41,827 nt of DNA, taken from the NCBI GenBank assembly GCA_900540685.1, contig UQGS01000014.1:1-41827 (forward strand), read 5' to 3'. Numbering within the stretch: position 1 is the stretch's first letter; every line of letters starts with the position of its first letter. The notes under the pieces were generated by a model. That model was not told the origin of the DNA, made no database searches, and worked only from the letters and a program-made list of their open reading frames with translations. Origin of the DNA: an uncultured Catenibacterium sp. Its GTDB lineage: Bacteria; Bacillota_I; Bacilli_A; Erysipelotrichales; Coprobacillaceae. A program made the position numbers and the translations under genes. Positions 1-7,547 of this stretch are shown in pieces.

Positions 1-59
1 AACATTTCTCGTAATGAATTGCTACTTACCACCCATTTGCAAAAGAGGAGCTTTAAATA

Positions 60-812
60 TTAACCGAATCTACCAGTGATATAATCTTCTGTTCTCTTAT
101 CCTGAGGGAATGAGAAGATCTTTTCTGTATCACCAGTTTCGATGATTTCACCTTGTAAGAAGAAAGCTGTATTGTCTGCAATACGTGAAGCCTGCTGCAT
201 GTTATGTGTCACAATCACAATTGTGTAATCTTTCTTAAGATCCATTAATAAGTCTTCAATCTTAGATGTAGAGATTGGGTCTAAGGCACTTGTAGGTTCA
301 TCTAATAAGATAACATCTGGGTTAACAGCTAAACATCTTGCGATACATAATCTCTGCTGCTGACCACCAGATAAACCTAATGCACTTGTATCTAGACGAT
401 CCGCAATTTCATCATATAAAGCAGCCTGCTTTAATGATCTAATAACGATCTTTTCTAGTTCAGCATGATTCTTAATACCATGAATTCTAGGTCCATATGC
501 AATATTATCAAAGATACTCATTGGGAATGGGTTAGGCTGCTGGAATACCATACCTACTTTCTTTCTTAATAAAGTCGTATCTACTCTAGAATCAAAGATG
601 TCTTCACCATCTAGTGTTACCTGACCAGTAATCTTTACACCTTTTACATAGTCCTGCATACGGTTTAATGTTTTAAGGAATGTAGATTTACCACATCCAG
701 AAGGACCGATGAACGCTGTAATCTTATGTTCTGGGATATCTAGACTTGTATCCTTTAAGGCATGCTTTTCACCATACCATAGATTTAAATTCTTAATTTC
801 CATTTTATTCAT
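60..812 (-). CDS. pstB: Phosphate ABC transporter ATP-binding protein PstB
   Basis: Cytoplasmic ATPase that powers high-affinity phosphate import by PstSCAB. The 250-residue length is normal for PstB. Walker A (GPSGCGKS) lies at residues 36-43, the ABC signature LSGGQQQR near 148 and Walker B (VILLDEPTSALD) follows. The QQPNPFPMSI segment after the Q-loop is typical of PstB rather than other ABC ATPases. The ATG has a GAGGT ribosome site 8 bases upstream and sits 14 bases after pstA, so this is the last gene seen of the minus-strand pst operon. A phoU gene would be expected next, but only 59 bases remain in the window and no start can be fixed there. Confidence 0.97.
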   Translation of the reverse strand: MNKMEIKNLNLWYGEKHALKDTSLDIPEHKITAFIGPSGCGKSTFLKTLNRMQDYVKGVKITGQVTLDGEDIFDSRVDTTLLRKKVGMVFQQPNPFPMSIFDNIAYGPRIHGIKNHAELEKIVIRSLKQAALYDEIADRLDTSALGLSGGQQQRLCIARCLAVNPDVILLDEPTSALDPISTSKIEDLLMDLKKDYTIVIVTHNMQQASRIADNTAFFLQGEIIETGDTEKIFSFPQDKRTEDYITGRFG

Positions 813-826
813 AAATATTTACCTCA

Positions 827-1750
827 TTATTTTGCTTTTTCTACATTAAATCTACTAGAGAGCCATTTCGCAATAAAGTTCATGATTAATACAAGAATAA
901 TCAAGATCATACCAATCACAAAGGCCTGTCCATATTCTGCATTACTCATTGCCATATAAAGCTGGATAGTCAGTGTTCCACCACTTTCCATTAAATGTGT
1001 AAAGAATCCTCTTGGCATGAAATAACCACTACCTGCTGTAAATAATAAGGCAGCTGATTCAGCCACAATACGTCCCATACCAAGGATGACACCAGTTAAG
1101 ATACCAGGCATAGCACTTGGAAGAATTACAGTACGAATCATATACCACTTAGTTGAACCAATACCTAATGCTGCTTCACGATATGAAGAAGGAACTGATT
1201 CTAAGGCAACCTGAGTATTTCTAATAATAATTGGTAAGATAAGAATAGTTAGTGTAAAGCAGCCATTTAAGACTGAATAACCTAAATGAAGCATTTCACC
1301 AAAGAAGATCATACCAAATAAACCAAAGATAATAGATGGAATACCTGATAATACTTCTGTAGTAAATGATACTGCTGCAACGAACTTCTTATTCTTTGCA
1401 TATTCATTTAAGTAAATAGCTGCACCAATACCAATTGGGCAGGCAAATAATAATGTACCTACTACAATATAAAGAGTATTGATGATGTTACCTAATAAAC
1501 CTTCAGGGTTCATTAACTGACTCATTGGTTCTACTAAATTCTTGAAATGGAAATGGGGAATGGCTTTTGAGAATACATAACCAATAATGACAAGAATCAA
1601 GATACTAGAGAAACCAGCACATAGATAAATAAGTCCACGTAGTATTGTGTCTCCTATTCTTTTCTTTTTATGATATAACGTTCTATCCACAGCGTTCACT
1701 TCCTTTAATGGAGAAGAAGCTGATACTTTTTTAGAATCTGCTTTATCCAT
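827..1750 (-). CDS. pstA: Phosphate ABC transporter permease PstA
   Basis: Membrane permease subunit of the phosphate importer. About six hydrophobic segments follow a charged N-terminal tail of roughly 40 residues, and the binding-protein-dependent transport loop (EAALGIGSTKWYMIRTVILP) is present. A GTG nine bases upstream is in frame, but its ribosome site would be too close. ATG at 1750 has GAAGGG eight bases upstream and overlaps the pstC stop by eight bases, so translation is probably coupled; I chose ATG, giving 307 residues. The PstA/PstC split rests on gene order and the PstA-like ending, and the two subunits resemble each other. Confidence 0.94.
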   Translation of the reverse strand: MDKADSKKVSASSPLKEVNAVDRTLYHKKKRIGDTILRGLIYLCAGFSSILILVIIGYVFSKAIPHFHFKNLVEPMSQLMNPEGLLGNIINTLYIVVGTLLFACPIGIGAAIYLNEYAKNKKFVAAVSFTTEVLSGIPSIIFGLFGMIFFGEMLHLGYSVLNGCFTLTILILPIIIRNTQVALESVPSSYREAALGIGSTKWYMIRTVILPSAMPGILTGVILGMGRIVAESAALLFTAGSGYFMPRGFFTHLMESGGTLTIQLYMAMSNAEYGQAFVIGMILIILVLIMNFIAKWLSSRFNVEKAK

Positions 1751-2660
1751 TTTCTTCACCCTTCTTTAGAATCTTCATTAAGACAATATTAATCACCATA
1801 ATGAAGATGAATAATACTAAACCGATTGTAAATAATACTTGTCTATGTACACCACTTGAGTAAGACATTTCAGATACGATAGCTGTTGTTAAGAAACGTA
1901 CTGAATTGAATGGTGCAGGTAAATTAACCGCATTACCTGCAACAAGTAAGATAGCCATTGCTTCACCAATAGCACGTCCAACACCTAATACAATGGCACT
2001 CATGATTCCATTCTTAGCAGCTGGAATAACGACTTTAAAGATTGTCTGAATCTTAGTGGCACCCAGTGCATAAGAACTTAATCTTAAATGATTTGGAACA
2101 GTTTCTAGAGCTGTTTCTGAGACGTTGATTAATGTTGGTAAGATCATGATGACTAATACAATGATTGCCGCAATTAAGTTAGCCCCACCAGTGAACTGAT
2201 GTGAATGAGATGTATGATAAAGTAATTTTTCTAACTTATACATCTGTGGGTTGATGATCAAGATACCAAGTAACCCATAAACAACTGATGGAATACCAGC
2301 TAATAATTCAATAGCTGCTTTCATAACCTTCTTTGGAGTACCAGTGACCATTTCACTTAGTGCTGCTGCGGTAAATAAACCAACAGGGATTGCGATTAAG
2401 ACAGCACATAATGTACCAACAATAGAAGTTAAGATAATATAAAGAATACCGTATTTTCCTTGTGAAGGAACCCATTCTGTTTTAAATAAGATATTTCCGA
2501 TACCAACTTTCGCAAGTGCAGGTGTGCCGCTATAGATCATGTAGGCAGTAATAGCGACGACTGCAACTATTGAAAAAGCAGCACACACACTAACGATTAA
2601 TGCGGCTGCCTTTTCTGATGCTTGTCTACTTTTATTGGTACCAACAATGCTATTTAGCAC
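1743..2660 (-). CDS. pstC: Phosphate ABC transporter permease PstC
   Basis: Second membrane permease of the Pst system, 305 residues. It has an N-terminal transmembrane helix after a short charged segment, then a periplasmic loop typical of PstC (TEWVPSQGKYGIL) and further helices with the conserved loop LGATKIQTIFKVVIPAAKNG. Translation starts at GTG (2658-2660), eleven bases inside the 3' end of pstS, with AGTAGG upstream, so the two are likely coupled. It sits second in the operon after the binding protein. Confidence 0.95.
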   Translation of the reverse strand: MLNSIVGTNKSRQASEKAAALIVSVCAAFSIVAVVAITAYMIYSGTPALAKVGIGNILFKTEWVPSQGKYGILYIILTSIVGTLCAVLIAIPVGLFTAAALSEMVTGTPKKVMKAAIELLAGIPSVVYGLLGILIINPQMYKLEKLLYHTSHSHQFTGGANLIAAIIVLVIMILPTLINVSETALETVPNHLRLSSYALGATKIQTIFKVVIPAAKNGIMSAIVLGVGRAIGEAMAILLVAGNAVNLPAPFNSVRFLTTAIVSEMSYSSGVHRQVLFTIGLVLFIFIMVINIVLMKILKKGEENG

Positions 2661-3486
2661 TGATTAGACCTACTTTTTTAATGATAGCCTGCCCTTCATC
2701 ACTATCAATGTAATCGAACAATGCCTGAACTAATTTAGACTGCTTTTCAATTTTACCTTTAGTAGCCATTACGAATGGTCTCTGTAATGCATATTTACCA
2801 GCTTTGATGTTCTTAACTGTACATTCTTCACCATCTAACTGTAATGTGTTGATTGATTTATCAACTGCGTCTAATGATACATAACCGATAGCACCTTCAA
2901 TAGAAGCACACTTTGCAACAACTGCACCAGTATTATCTAATTCCTGTGCATACTGACATTTATCTTTTACTTCTAATAATTCTTCGAAAGCACCTCTCGT
3001 ACCAGAAGCAGCTTCTCTACCAATCACAACGATCTTTTCGTCTTTACCACCAAGTTCTTTCCAGTTAGTGATTTCACCAGTATAGATCTTAGTTAACTGT
3101 TCTTTAGTTACATTCTTAACAGTATTATTTTTGTTAACTGCAACTGCGATACCATCGATTGCTACGATGTTTTCTTCAAGACCCTGGCTCTTTTCTTCAT
3201 CAGTTAATGCTCTTGATGAATCACCGATATCAGCTTTACCATTTAATACTGAAGAGATACCAGCAGAAGAACCAGTGAACTGAGCTTCTACTGTAACGTT
3301 AGGGTTCTTTTCTTTGAATGATTCGCCTAAGGCAGTAACGAATTTTTCCATTGATGTAGAACCATCAAGTGAAATCTTTCCTGATAAATCTCCTGAACCA
3401 GCACTTGAAGAATCTTTAGATCCTCCACAACCAGCAAGTGAGAATGCAAGTACACATGTAAGTACAAGCGTTAATAATTTTTTCAT
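2650..3486 (-). CDS. pstS: Phosphate-binding lipoprotein PstS
   Basis: Extracytoplasmic phosphate receptor anchored as a lipoprotein. A signal peptide of about 19 residues ends in lipobox LAGC with Cys20, followed by a Ser/Gly-rich linker. The body has PstS hallmarks: DGSTSMEKF near the start of the mature protein, TGSSAG, GREAASGTRGAFEE and IGYVSLDAV. The 278-residue length is usual for Firmicutes. It is the first gene of the minus-strand pst operon, with GGGAGG before the ATG. The upstream region contains TTCACA and TTTACA hexamers back to back on the minus strand (3584-3595), which could be PhoP-type boxes. Confidence 0.96.
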   Translation of the reverse strand: MKKLLTLVLTCVLAFSLAGCGGSKDSSSAGSGDLSGKISLDGSTSMEKFVTALGESFKEKNPNVTVEAQFTGSSAGISSVLNGKADIGDSSRALTDEEKSQGLEENIVAIDGIAVAVNKNNTVKNVTKEQLTKIYTGEITNWKELGGKDEKIVVIGREAASGTRGAFEELLEVKDKCQYAQELDNTGAVVAKCASIEGAIGYVSLDAVDKSINTLQLDGEECTVKNIKAGKYALQRPFVMATKGKIEKQSKLVQALFDYIDSDEGQAIIKKVGLISAK

Positions 3487-3583
3487 ATTTACTTTTTTCC
3501 TCCCGTCTTCTTAAGACATCTACATCATAGATTTTTCTCCTTAACAAAAAAATCATATTTATGTATGTATTATCTTAAGATTA

Positions 3584-3595
3584 TGTAAATGTGAA
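3584..3595 (-). promoter_or_regulatory. Possible PhoP-type repeat upstream of pstS
   Basis: On the minus strand two hexamers, TTCACA and TTTACA, lie next to each other about 100 bases upstream of the pstS ATG. They resemble the TT(A/C/T)ACA repeats bound by PhoP in Bacillus, but the spacing differs from the usual five-base gap and only two copies are clear. TTTACA might equally serve as a -35 element. This is a weak call supported mainly by position ahead of a phosphate operon. Confidence 0.3.
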
Positions 3596-3619
3596 TTTTG
3601 ATTTTTTACATAAATACGG

Positions 3620-3648
3620 TTGTTTTATTGTACAAACAATAGTACAAT
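3620..3648 (+). promoter_or_regulatory. Promoter with inverted-repeat operator before the YitT gene
   Basis: A perfect inverted repeat ATTGTAC-N8-GTACAAT spans 3627-3648. Its right arm contains TACAAT (3643-3648), a good -10 element with TTGTTT at 3620-3625 as a 17-base-spaced -35. A regulator bound here would block transcription of the YitT gene. The protein that binds is unknown. Confidence 0.4.
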
Positions 3649-3681
3649 TTGGTCGAATTTTAGGAGGTGAATGTTAAATTT

Positions 3682-4563
3682 ATGTTATATGAAAAGGAAA
3701 TAAAACAAAAAAAATCAGTTAAAGCCCTTAAATCGTTTGCATGTGTTATTCTAGCATCATGTTTAATGGCATTTAATATTAAGACATTTGTACGTGCGGG
3801 TGAATTAGTCCCTGGTGGTATTACTGGTATGACTCTATTAATACAGAGAATAATGTTAAAGTATGCTAACATTTCTATACCTTATTCTGTGCTTAATATT
3901 TCATTAAATGCGATACCAGCTATCATTGGTTTTAAACTTATTTCAAAACGTTTTACTGGTTATAGTGTATTAATGATTGTTTTAAACTCATTCTTAGTTG
4001 ATTTGATTCCTTCTTATAAGGTGACAACAGATCCACTACTTATTGCTTTATTTGGTGGTTTATTAAATGGTGTAGCTATATCTATCGCATTATATGGTAA
4101 AGCAAGTTCTGGTGGAACAGACTTTATTGCAGTCTATATTCACCGTAAGTGGAATATCTCTTCTTGGAATATCATTCTAGGATTTAATATTATTCTATTA
4201 TTAACTTCTGGAATGTTATTTGGATTTGAAGCATCTCTTTATTCTATTGTCTTCCAGTTCGTATCTACTCAGGCAATAGATACTTTCCACAAATCAGATC
4301 AGCAGATGACTTTATTCATCATATCTAATAAAGCAGATGAACTAGAAAGAGAATTACTTATTAAGACACATCATGGTATGACTCGTTTTACTGGTGAAGG
4401 ATCTCATACACATGAAGATCGTGTGATGCTTTATACAGTTGTAAGTGCTGCAGAAGTGAATGATGTTTATGAAATCATTAAAAGTATTGATAAACAGGCT
4501 TTTGTGAATATAGTCAAGACAAATGCTGTAAAAGGAAGATTCTATCAAGAACCTATTGATTAA
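3682..4563 (+). CDS. YitT family membrane protein (DUF161/DUF2179)
   Basis: Integral membrane protein of the YitT family, whose transport substrate is not established. The N-terminal half has about five hydrophobic segments with the family motifs VPGGITGMTLLI and GKASSGGTDFIAVYI. The C-terminal ~85 residues form a soluble DUF2179 domain (LFIISNKADELERELL through AFVNIVKTNAVKGRFY). A GTG at 3667 is in frame but overlaps AGGAGGTGA at 3662-3670; ATG at 3682 is the better start and gives 293 residues. The gene diverges from pstS and is followed directly by a terminator. Confidence 0.9.
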   Translation: MLYEKEIKQKKSVKALKSFACVILASCLMAFNIKTFVRAGELVPGGITGMTLLIQRIMLKYANISIPYSVLNISLNAIPAIIGFKLISKRFTGYSVLMIVLNSFLVDLIPSYKVTTDPLLIALFGGLLNGVAISIALYGKASSGGTDFIAVYIHRKWNISSWNIILGFNIILLLTSGMLFGFEASLYSIVFQFVSTQAIDTFHKSDQQMTLFIISNKADELERELLIKTHHGMTRFTGEGSHTHEDRVMLYTVVSAAEVNDVYEIIKSIDKQAFVNIVKTNAVKGRFYQEPID

Positions 4564-4587
4564 CCTGGATTTGATTCCAGGTTTTTT
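4564..4587 (+). terminator. Rho-independent terminator of the YitT gene
   Basis: CCTGGA and TCCAGG form a six-pair stem with a six-base loop, followed by six T, starting immediately after the TAA stop. Confidence 0.85.
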
Positions 4588-4593
4588 AATATT

Positions 4594-4621
4594 AAAAAAT
4601 AAGCAGGTCACCCTACTTATT
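4594..4621 (-). terminator. Terminator of the inositol-monophosphatase-family gene
   Basis: On the minus strand AATAAGTAGG and CCTGCTTATT pair with one G-U, loop GTGA, followed by a T run. The stem includes the TAG stop of the gene. It lies back to back with the YitT terminator. Confidence 0.8.
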
Positions 4622-5392
4622 AATACATTGAGATATCAGATCGTGAACAATGTTTTCTTTGCCTACAACTAAATTTGTGATTAATTGGTTTTTAATGGGT
4701 TGTCCACGATAATCACATAGTATACCGCCAGCTTCTTCTAATATCGCCTTACCAGCAGCATAGTTCCATAGCTTGACTCTACGTTCTAAATAAGCCTCTA
4801 CTCGCCCACATGCTGTCCATGCAACATCTAATGCACAGGACCCACTGCGGCGTATATCAGAACAATGCTTCATCACTTCCTTGATTGTATGGAAGTTCTT
4901 ATCCAGCATTTCATCATCTTTAAAATAAGGACTTGTTCCTACAGCCACTAAGCTTGATGAGAGGTTCTCTTGATGGCTTACATGAATAGGATGTTCATTA
5001 AGATACGCACCTTGTCCCTTTACACCATAAAACAGCTCACGCATATAAGGGTTATAGATCAACCCTATTGTTGGTTCACCATTTTCCAACAATGCCAATG
5101 AGATGACACTGCAATGGTAGCCGTGAATAAGATTTGTTGTACCATCTACTGGATCTAATACCCAGCATGGTTGACTTAAATCCACTTCATTGATCTGTTC
5201 TTCGCTCATGAACTGTACATCAGGATACTTATCCATTAAACATGTCTTAATCTGATCCTGTACAATGAGGTCTATTTCGGTTACATAATCATCTTTCCCT
5301 TTAGAATAGATTGAATCATCCCTTAACTGCCCCATAATATATTCACCCGCATAATAAAGCACTTCTTTTAGATAATTTACATCATAATTCAT
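4613..5392 (-). CDS. Inositol monophosphatase family protein
   Basis: Member of the Mg-dependent FIG superfamily (inositol monophosphatase, CysQ, archaeal FBPase). Visible are MSEEQ with metal-binding Glu at residues 64-65 and the signature DPVDGTTN with Asp80 and Asp83. The second signature, normally W-D-x-A-A-G, reads WNYAAG here: codon AAC places Asn at residue 210 where a metal-binding Asp is expected. The 259-residue length is normal and the reading frame is intact, with AGAGAGG before the ATG. Activity may be altered or the substrate may differ. The substrate cannot be assigned from neighbours. Confidence 0.88.
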   Translation of the reverse strand: MNYDVNYLKEVLYYAGEYIMGQLRDDSIYSKGKDDYVTEIDLIVQDQIKTCLMDKYPDVQFMSEEQINEVDLSQPCWVLDPVDGTTNLIHGYHCSVISLALLENGEPTIGLIYNPYMRELFYGVKGQGAYLNEHPIHVSHQENLSSSLVAVGTSPYFKDDEMLDKNFHTIKEVMKHCSDIRRSGSCALDVAWTACGRVEAYLERRVKLWNYAAGKAILEEAGGILCDYRGQPIKNQLITNLVVGKENIVHDLISQCINK

Positions 5393-5475
5393 ATAATTTC
5401 CTCTCTGTGTTCAAGTATAGCACCTTAGATAATAAGTATGGTTATCATCAAATAAAGACTATATTAATTGTTTGT

Positions 5476-5503
5476 AAAAAAAAGAATCCTCCTATTGGAG
5501 GAT
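5476..5503 (-). terminator. Minus-strand terminator
   Basis: On the minus strand ATCCTCC and GGAGGAT form a seven-pair stem with a four-base loop, followed by TTC and a run of eight T. It would end the transcript carrying the tiny ORFs at 5503-5765. Confidence 0.8.
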
Positions 5504-5649
5504 CATTCACTACATAAATATTCTTTTGGCTTGATATGGATGAAATATGAATGTAGTGGCTGTTTTTCAATCAATGCCCTAATGATTAAAAGGATCAGCG
5601 TTCCTAGGAAAATCGAAGTTATAATGAGTTAAAAGTATGAGGGTTTCAT
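5503..5649 (-). pseudogene. Broken tiny membrane-peptide ORF
   Basis: From ATG at 5649 the frame reads MKPSYF, meets TAA at 5629-5631, then stays open as a strongly hydrophobic stretch (ITSIFLGTLILLIIRALIEK) with a polar tail, ending at TGA 5503-5505, at the base of the terminator stem. The ATG shares its A with the stop of the ORF upstream (TAATG), a translational-coupling arrangement. It resembles a small single-helix membrane peptide inactivated by a nonsense change. The family is not recognised and chance cannot be excluded. Confidence 0.35.
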
Positions 5650-5765
5650 TAATTACTCACTTTATATCCATGTTCAATAAGGGATTTAATTATTAGAATA
5701 CTCTTACGAGCAGTGATCATTCTTATCCTCGCACCCGAATAAGAATGTACAGGAGATGCAGACAT
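5649..5765 (-). CDS. Tiny hypothetical ORF, 38 residues
   Basis: Reads MSASPVHSYSGARIRM and then a basic amphipathic segment (ARKSILIIKSLIEHGYKVSN) before TAA. The stop overlaps the ATG of the next frame. No convincing ribosome site precedes it, and the ATG lies within the TGCAGA hairpin, so translation would be occluded. It may be a gene-fragment relic or the non-coding leader of a small RNA. Confidence 0.25.
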   Translation of the reverse strand: MSASPVHSYSGARIRMITARKSILIIKSLIEHGYKVSN

Positions 5766-5891
5766 TTCTGCACAAGATCATGAGGTCCCTACACCCCACG
5801 ATATGTATAACTAGATTTTCCTATCTTAAGACCTTAATCTTAAGATGATAATATATTATCACCTTATTGGTATTTTATCAATGATAATCAT

Positions 5892-5923
5892 AAAAAAATG
5901 TCATGAGCTGGACATCTCATGAC
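5892..5923 (-). terminator. Minus-strand terminator
   Basis: On the minus strand GTCATGAG and CTCATGAC form an eight-pair stem with an eight-base loop, followed by A and seven T. Just upstream on the same strand is a 13-codon frame (MQKENKFLLPKSS) ending at TGA within the stem, so this may be the end of a short RNA or a second terminator for the EIIC transcript. Confidence 0.75.
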
Positions 5924-6018
5924 GATTTAGGAAGCAAAAATTTATTTTCTTTTTGCATCTTTATAATAAACCTATAATATTAGTAAACAAGTACCCTCAA
6001 GGATATTGTATATTTGTT

Positions 6019-6060
6019 ACAAAAAGAATGAATTTATATACATAAATTCGTTCTTTTTGT
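6019..6060. terminator. Long hairpin after the PTS EIIC gene
   Basis: ACAAAAAGAA (6019-6028) pairs with TTCTTTTTGT (6051-6060), continued inward by GAATTTAT with ATAAATTC and loop ATAC. The 19-pair stem has one imperfect position that is G-U when transcribed on the plus strand and C-A on the minus strand. It begins four bases after the EIIC stop and could terminate in either direction. Confidence 0.6.
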
Positions 6061-6064
6061 CACT

Positions 6065-7465
6065 TTAGTAGATATATTCTTCTTTCTTCTGTTTTCTCTC
6101 ATATATATAGATAAATGGTGCATACACAAGTAATGAGATACATATACATATGAGATGTGATATTGCCCCATAGATACTTCCTCCAGTAACTAAGAAGCCT
6201 AGTAGAATAGGTGGCATCACCCAAGGTACTTCCATGATCACATGTGGACAGAATCCTATTTGAATAAGGAAATATCCCGCTGTAAGAGAGATAAGTGGTG
6301 CAAGAATAAATGGAATAGCTAATAGAGGATTAAGCACAATGGGCATACCAAAGATCACTGTTTCGTTGATATTCACTAAACTTGGGAATAAAGAAATATT
6401 CGCTATTAGACGATTATCATGTCTTTGAGAAAAAACAAGTATATATATCACAAGCCCTAATGTACATCCTGAGCCACCAACTTCTCCAAACATCTGAAAC
6501 ATCATTGAATTGAATACATATGGTATATCTTTTCCTCTTAACCCCGCATTAAATGCTGCCATATTAATATAGAGTAATGGTCTATACAAAGATTCAACGA
6601 TAGGCAACATAAGATTCTTCCCATGGAAGCCAACAATCCAGAACAATAAGATAATAAAATACAAAACAAGAACCGCAATTAAATTATCCCCTACCATCAG
6701 CTGTAACGGAAACTGTACAAGATTATATATATTCGTATTAATTGTATGTCCTGTACTTAAGATACAGAGATAAGAGATAGAACTCATAATTAAGAGTGTT
6801 AAGAATGTTGGTACAATATTCATGAATGATAATACCTGATTCGTAGAAACCTGACTAGGAAGCTTAATTAAGAGACAGTCACAGTTTCTTAATAGATGAT
6901 AGAGTTCTGTCGCAATAATCGCGACAAACATTGCGGTGAGGAGTCCTGTTGAAGATGTATAAGTTGAGCCTATTCCCTGCGCAGTGAAATCTTTCAAAGT
7001 GATTCCTATAGAATGTGGTATATGTACAAAGGTTGATAGTTTTGTTTGTACAATACCCCCACCACCTGTGTGTAATAGTACATTGATATGTGAACCATCT
7101 ATTGTATGTGGTGTAACAACCAGCCAGCTTAAAAAACTGACAATCACAGGATAAATATCATGATCCCCATTCGCCTCTGCAATTTCACTAGATAGTAATA
7201 AAACAATCACAATAGACATACATGAGATTGTCGCAAATTTCAATGCTTCAAAGATTGGATTAAGAAACTTTAAATCCATAATAAGAGGAAAAATAGATCC
7301 TAATCCCGTATTTTCATTCACTAATACATTTGTCCAAAGCATACCAATAGCCCCTGTAAGAGATATTGGCATATAGTTCTGAAACGTATTTTTTATCGCA
7401 TTTAAGTATTTATTCTGAGTACATCTTAGTGCCACCCAGGATAAAACATCCACTAATTTATTCAT
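6065..7465 (-). CDS. PTS lactose/cellobiose-family EIIC membrane component
   Basis: Membrane channel subunit of a lactose/cellobiose-type sugar phosphotransferase system. About ten hydrophobic segments are present, with family motifs FWIVGFHGKNL, a glycine-rich segment FGEVGGSGCTLGL and NINETVIFGMPIVLNP near residue 370, the substrate-binding region. An ATG at 7489 is in frame, but AAGGAGT sits just ahead of the ATG at 7465, giving 466 residues beginning MNKLVDVLSWVA. No EIIA or EIIB gene is adjacent; the nearest EIIB is about 5 kb away on the same strand, so EIIC may work with unlinked partners. The sugar cannot be told from sequence. Confidence 0.9.
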   Translation of the reverse strand: MNKLVDVLSWVALRCTQNKYLNAIKNTFQNYMPISLTGAIGMLWTNVLVNENTGLGSIFPLIMDLKFLNPIFEALKFATISCMSIVIVLLLSSEIAEANGDHDIYPVIVSFLSWLVVTPHTIDGSHINVLLHTGGGGIVQTKLSTFVHIPHSIGITLKDFTAQGIGSTYTSSTGLLTAMFVAIIATELYHLLRNCDCLLIKLPSQVSTNQVLSFMNIVPTFLTLLIMSSISYLCILSTGHTINTNIYNLVQFPLQLMVGDNLIAVLVLYFIILLFWIVGFHGKNLMLPIVESLYRPLLYINMAAFNAGLRGKDIPYVFNSMMFQMFGEVGGSGCTLGLVIYILVFSQRHDNRLIANISLFPSLVNINETVIFGMPIVLNPLLAIPFILAPLISLTAGYFLIQIGFCPHVIMEVPWVMPPILLGFLVTGGSIYGAISHLICICISLLVYAPFIYIYERKQKKEEYIY

Positions 7466-7504
7466 CCCATCACTCCTTCGCACTCCCATATTACATTTTT
7501 CATA

Positions 7505-7531
7505 AGAAAAAGTCCATCACTAAGATGGACT
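7505..7531 (-). terminator. Terminator of the serC-serA operon
   Basis: On the minus strand AGTCCATC and GATGGACT form an eight-pair stem with a five-base loop followed by a T-rich tail, 17 bases after the serA stop. Confidence 0.85.
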
Positions 7532-7547
7532 ATTCAAAAAGAAGGAT

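Larger units (their letters stand above)
5393..6064. other. 670-base stretch with hairpins and tiny ORFs
   Basis: No normal-sized gene fits here. On the minus strand, in transcription order, it holds a 42-base hairpin after the EIIC gene (6019-6060), a 13-codon reading frame, a terminator (5892-5923), two hairpins (5757-5772 TGCAGA-CATT-TCTGCA and 5718-5747 CATTCTTAT/ATAAGAATG), two coupled tiny ORFs (5765-5503) and a second terminator (5476-5503). The layout suggests at least one short structured transcript. No riboswitch class or T-box was recognised. Confidence 0.6.

Noticed and set aside
1..59. Start of phoU after pstB
   Set aside because: Expected from operon order, but no start codon with a good ribosome site and no diagnostic residues are visible in 59 bases.
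5640..5850. T-box or metabolite riboswitch
   Set aside because: No T-box antiterminator sequence and no known riboswitch core recognised, and no downstream gene that it would control.
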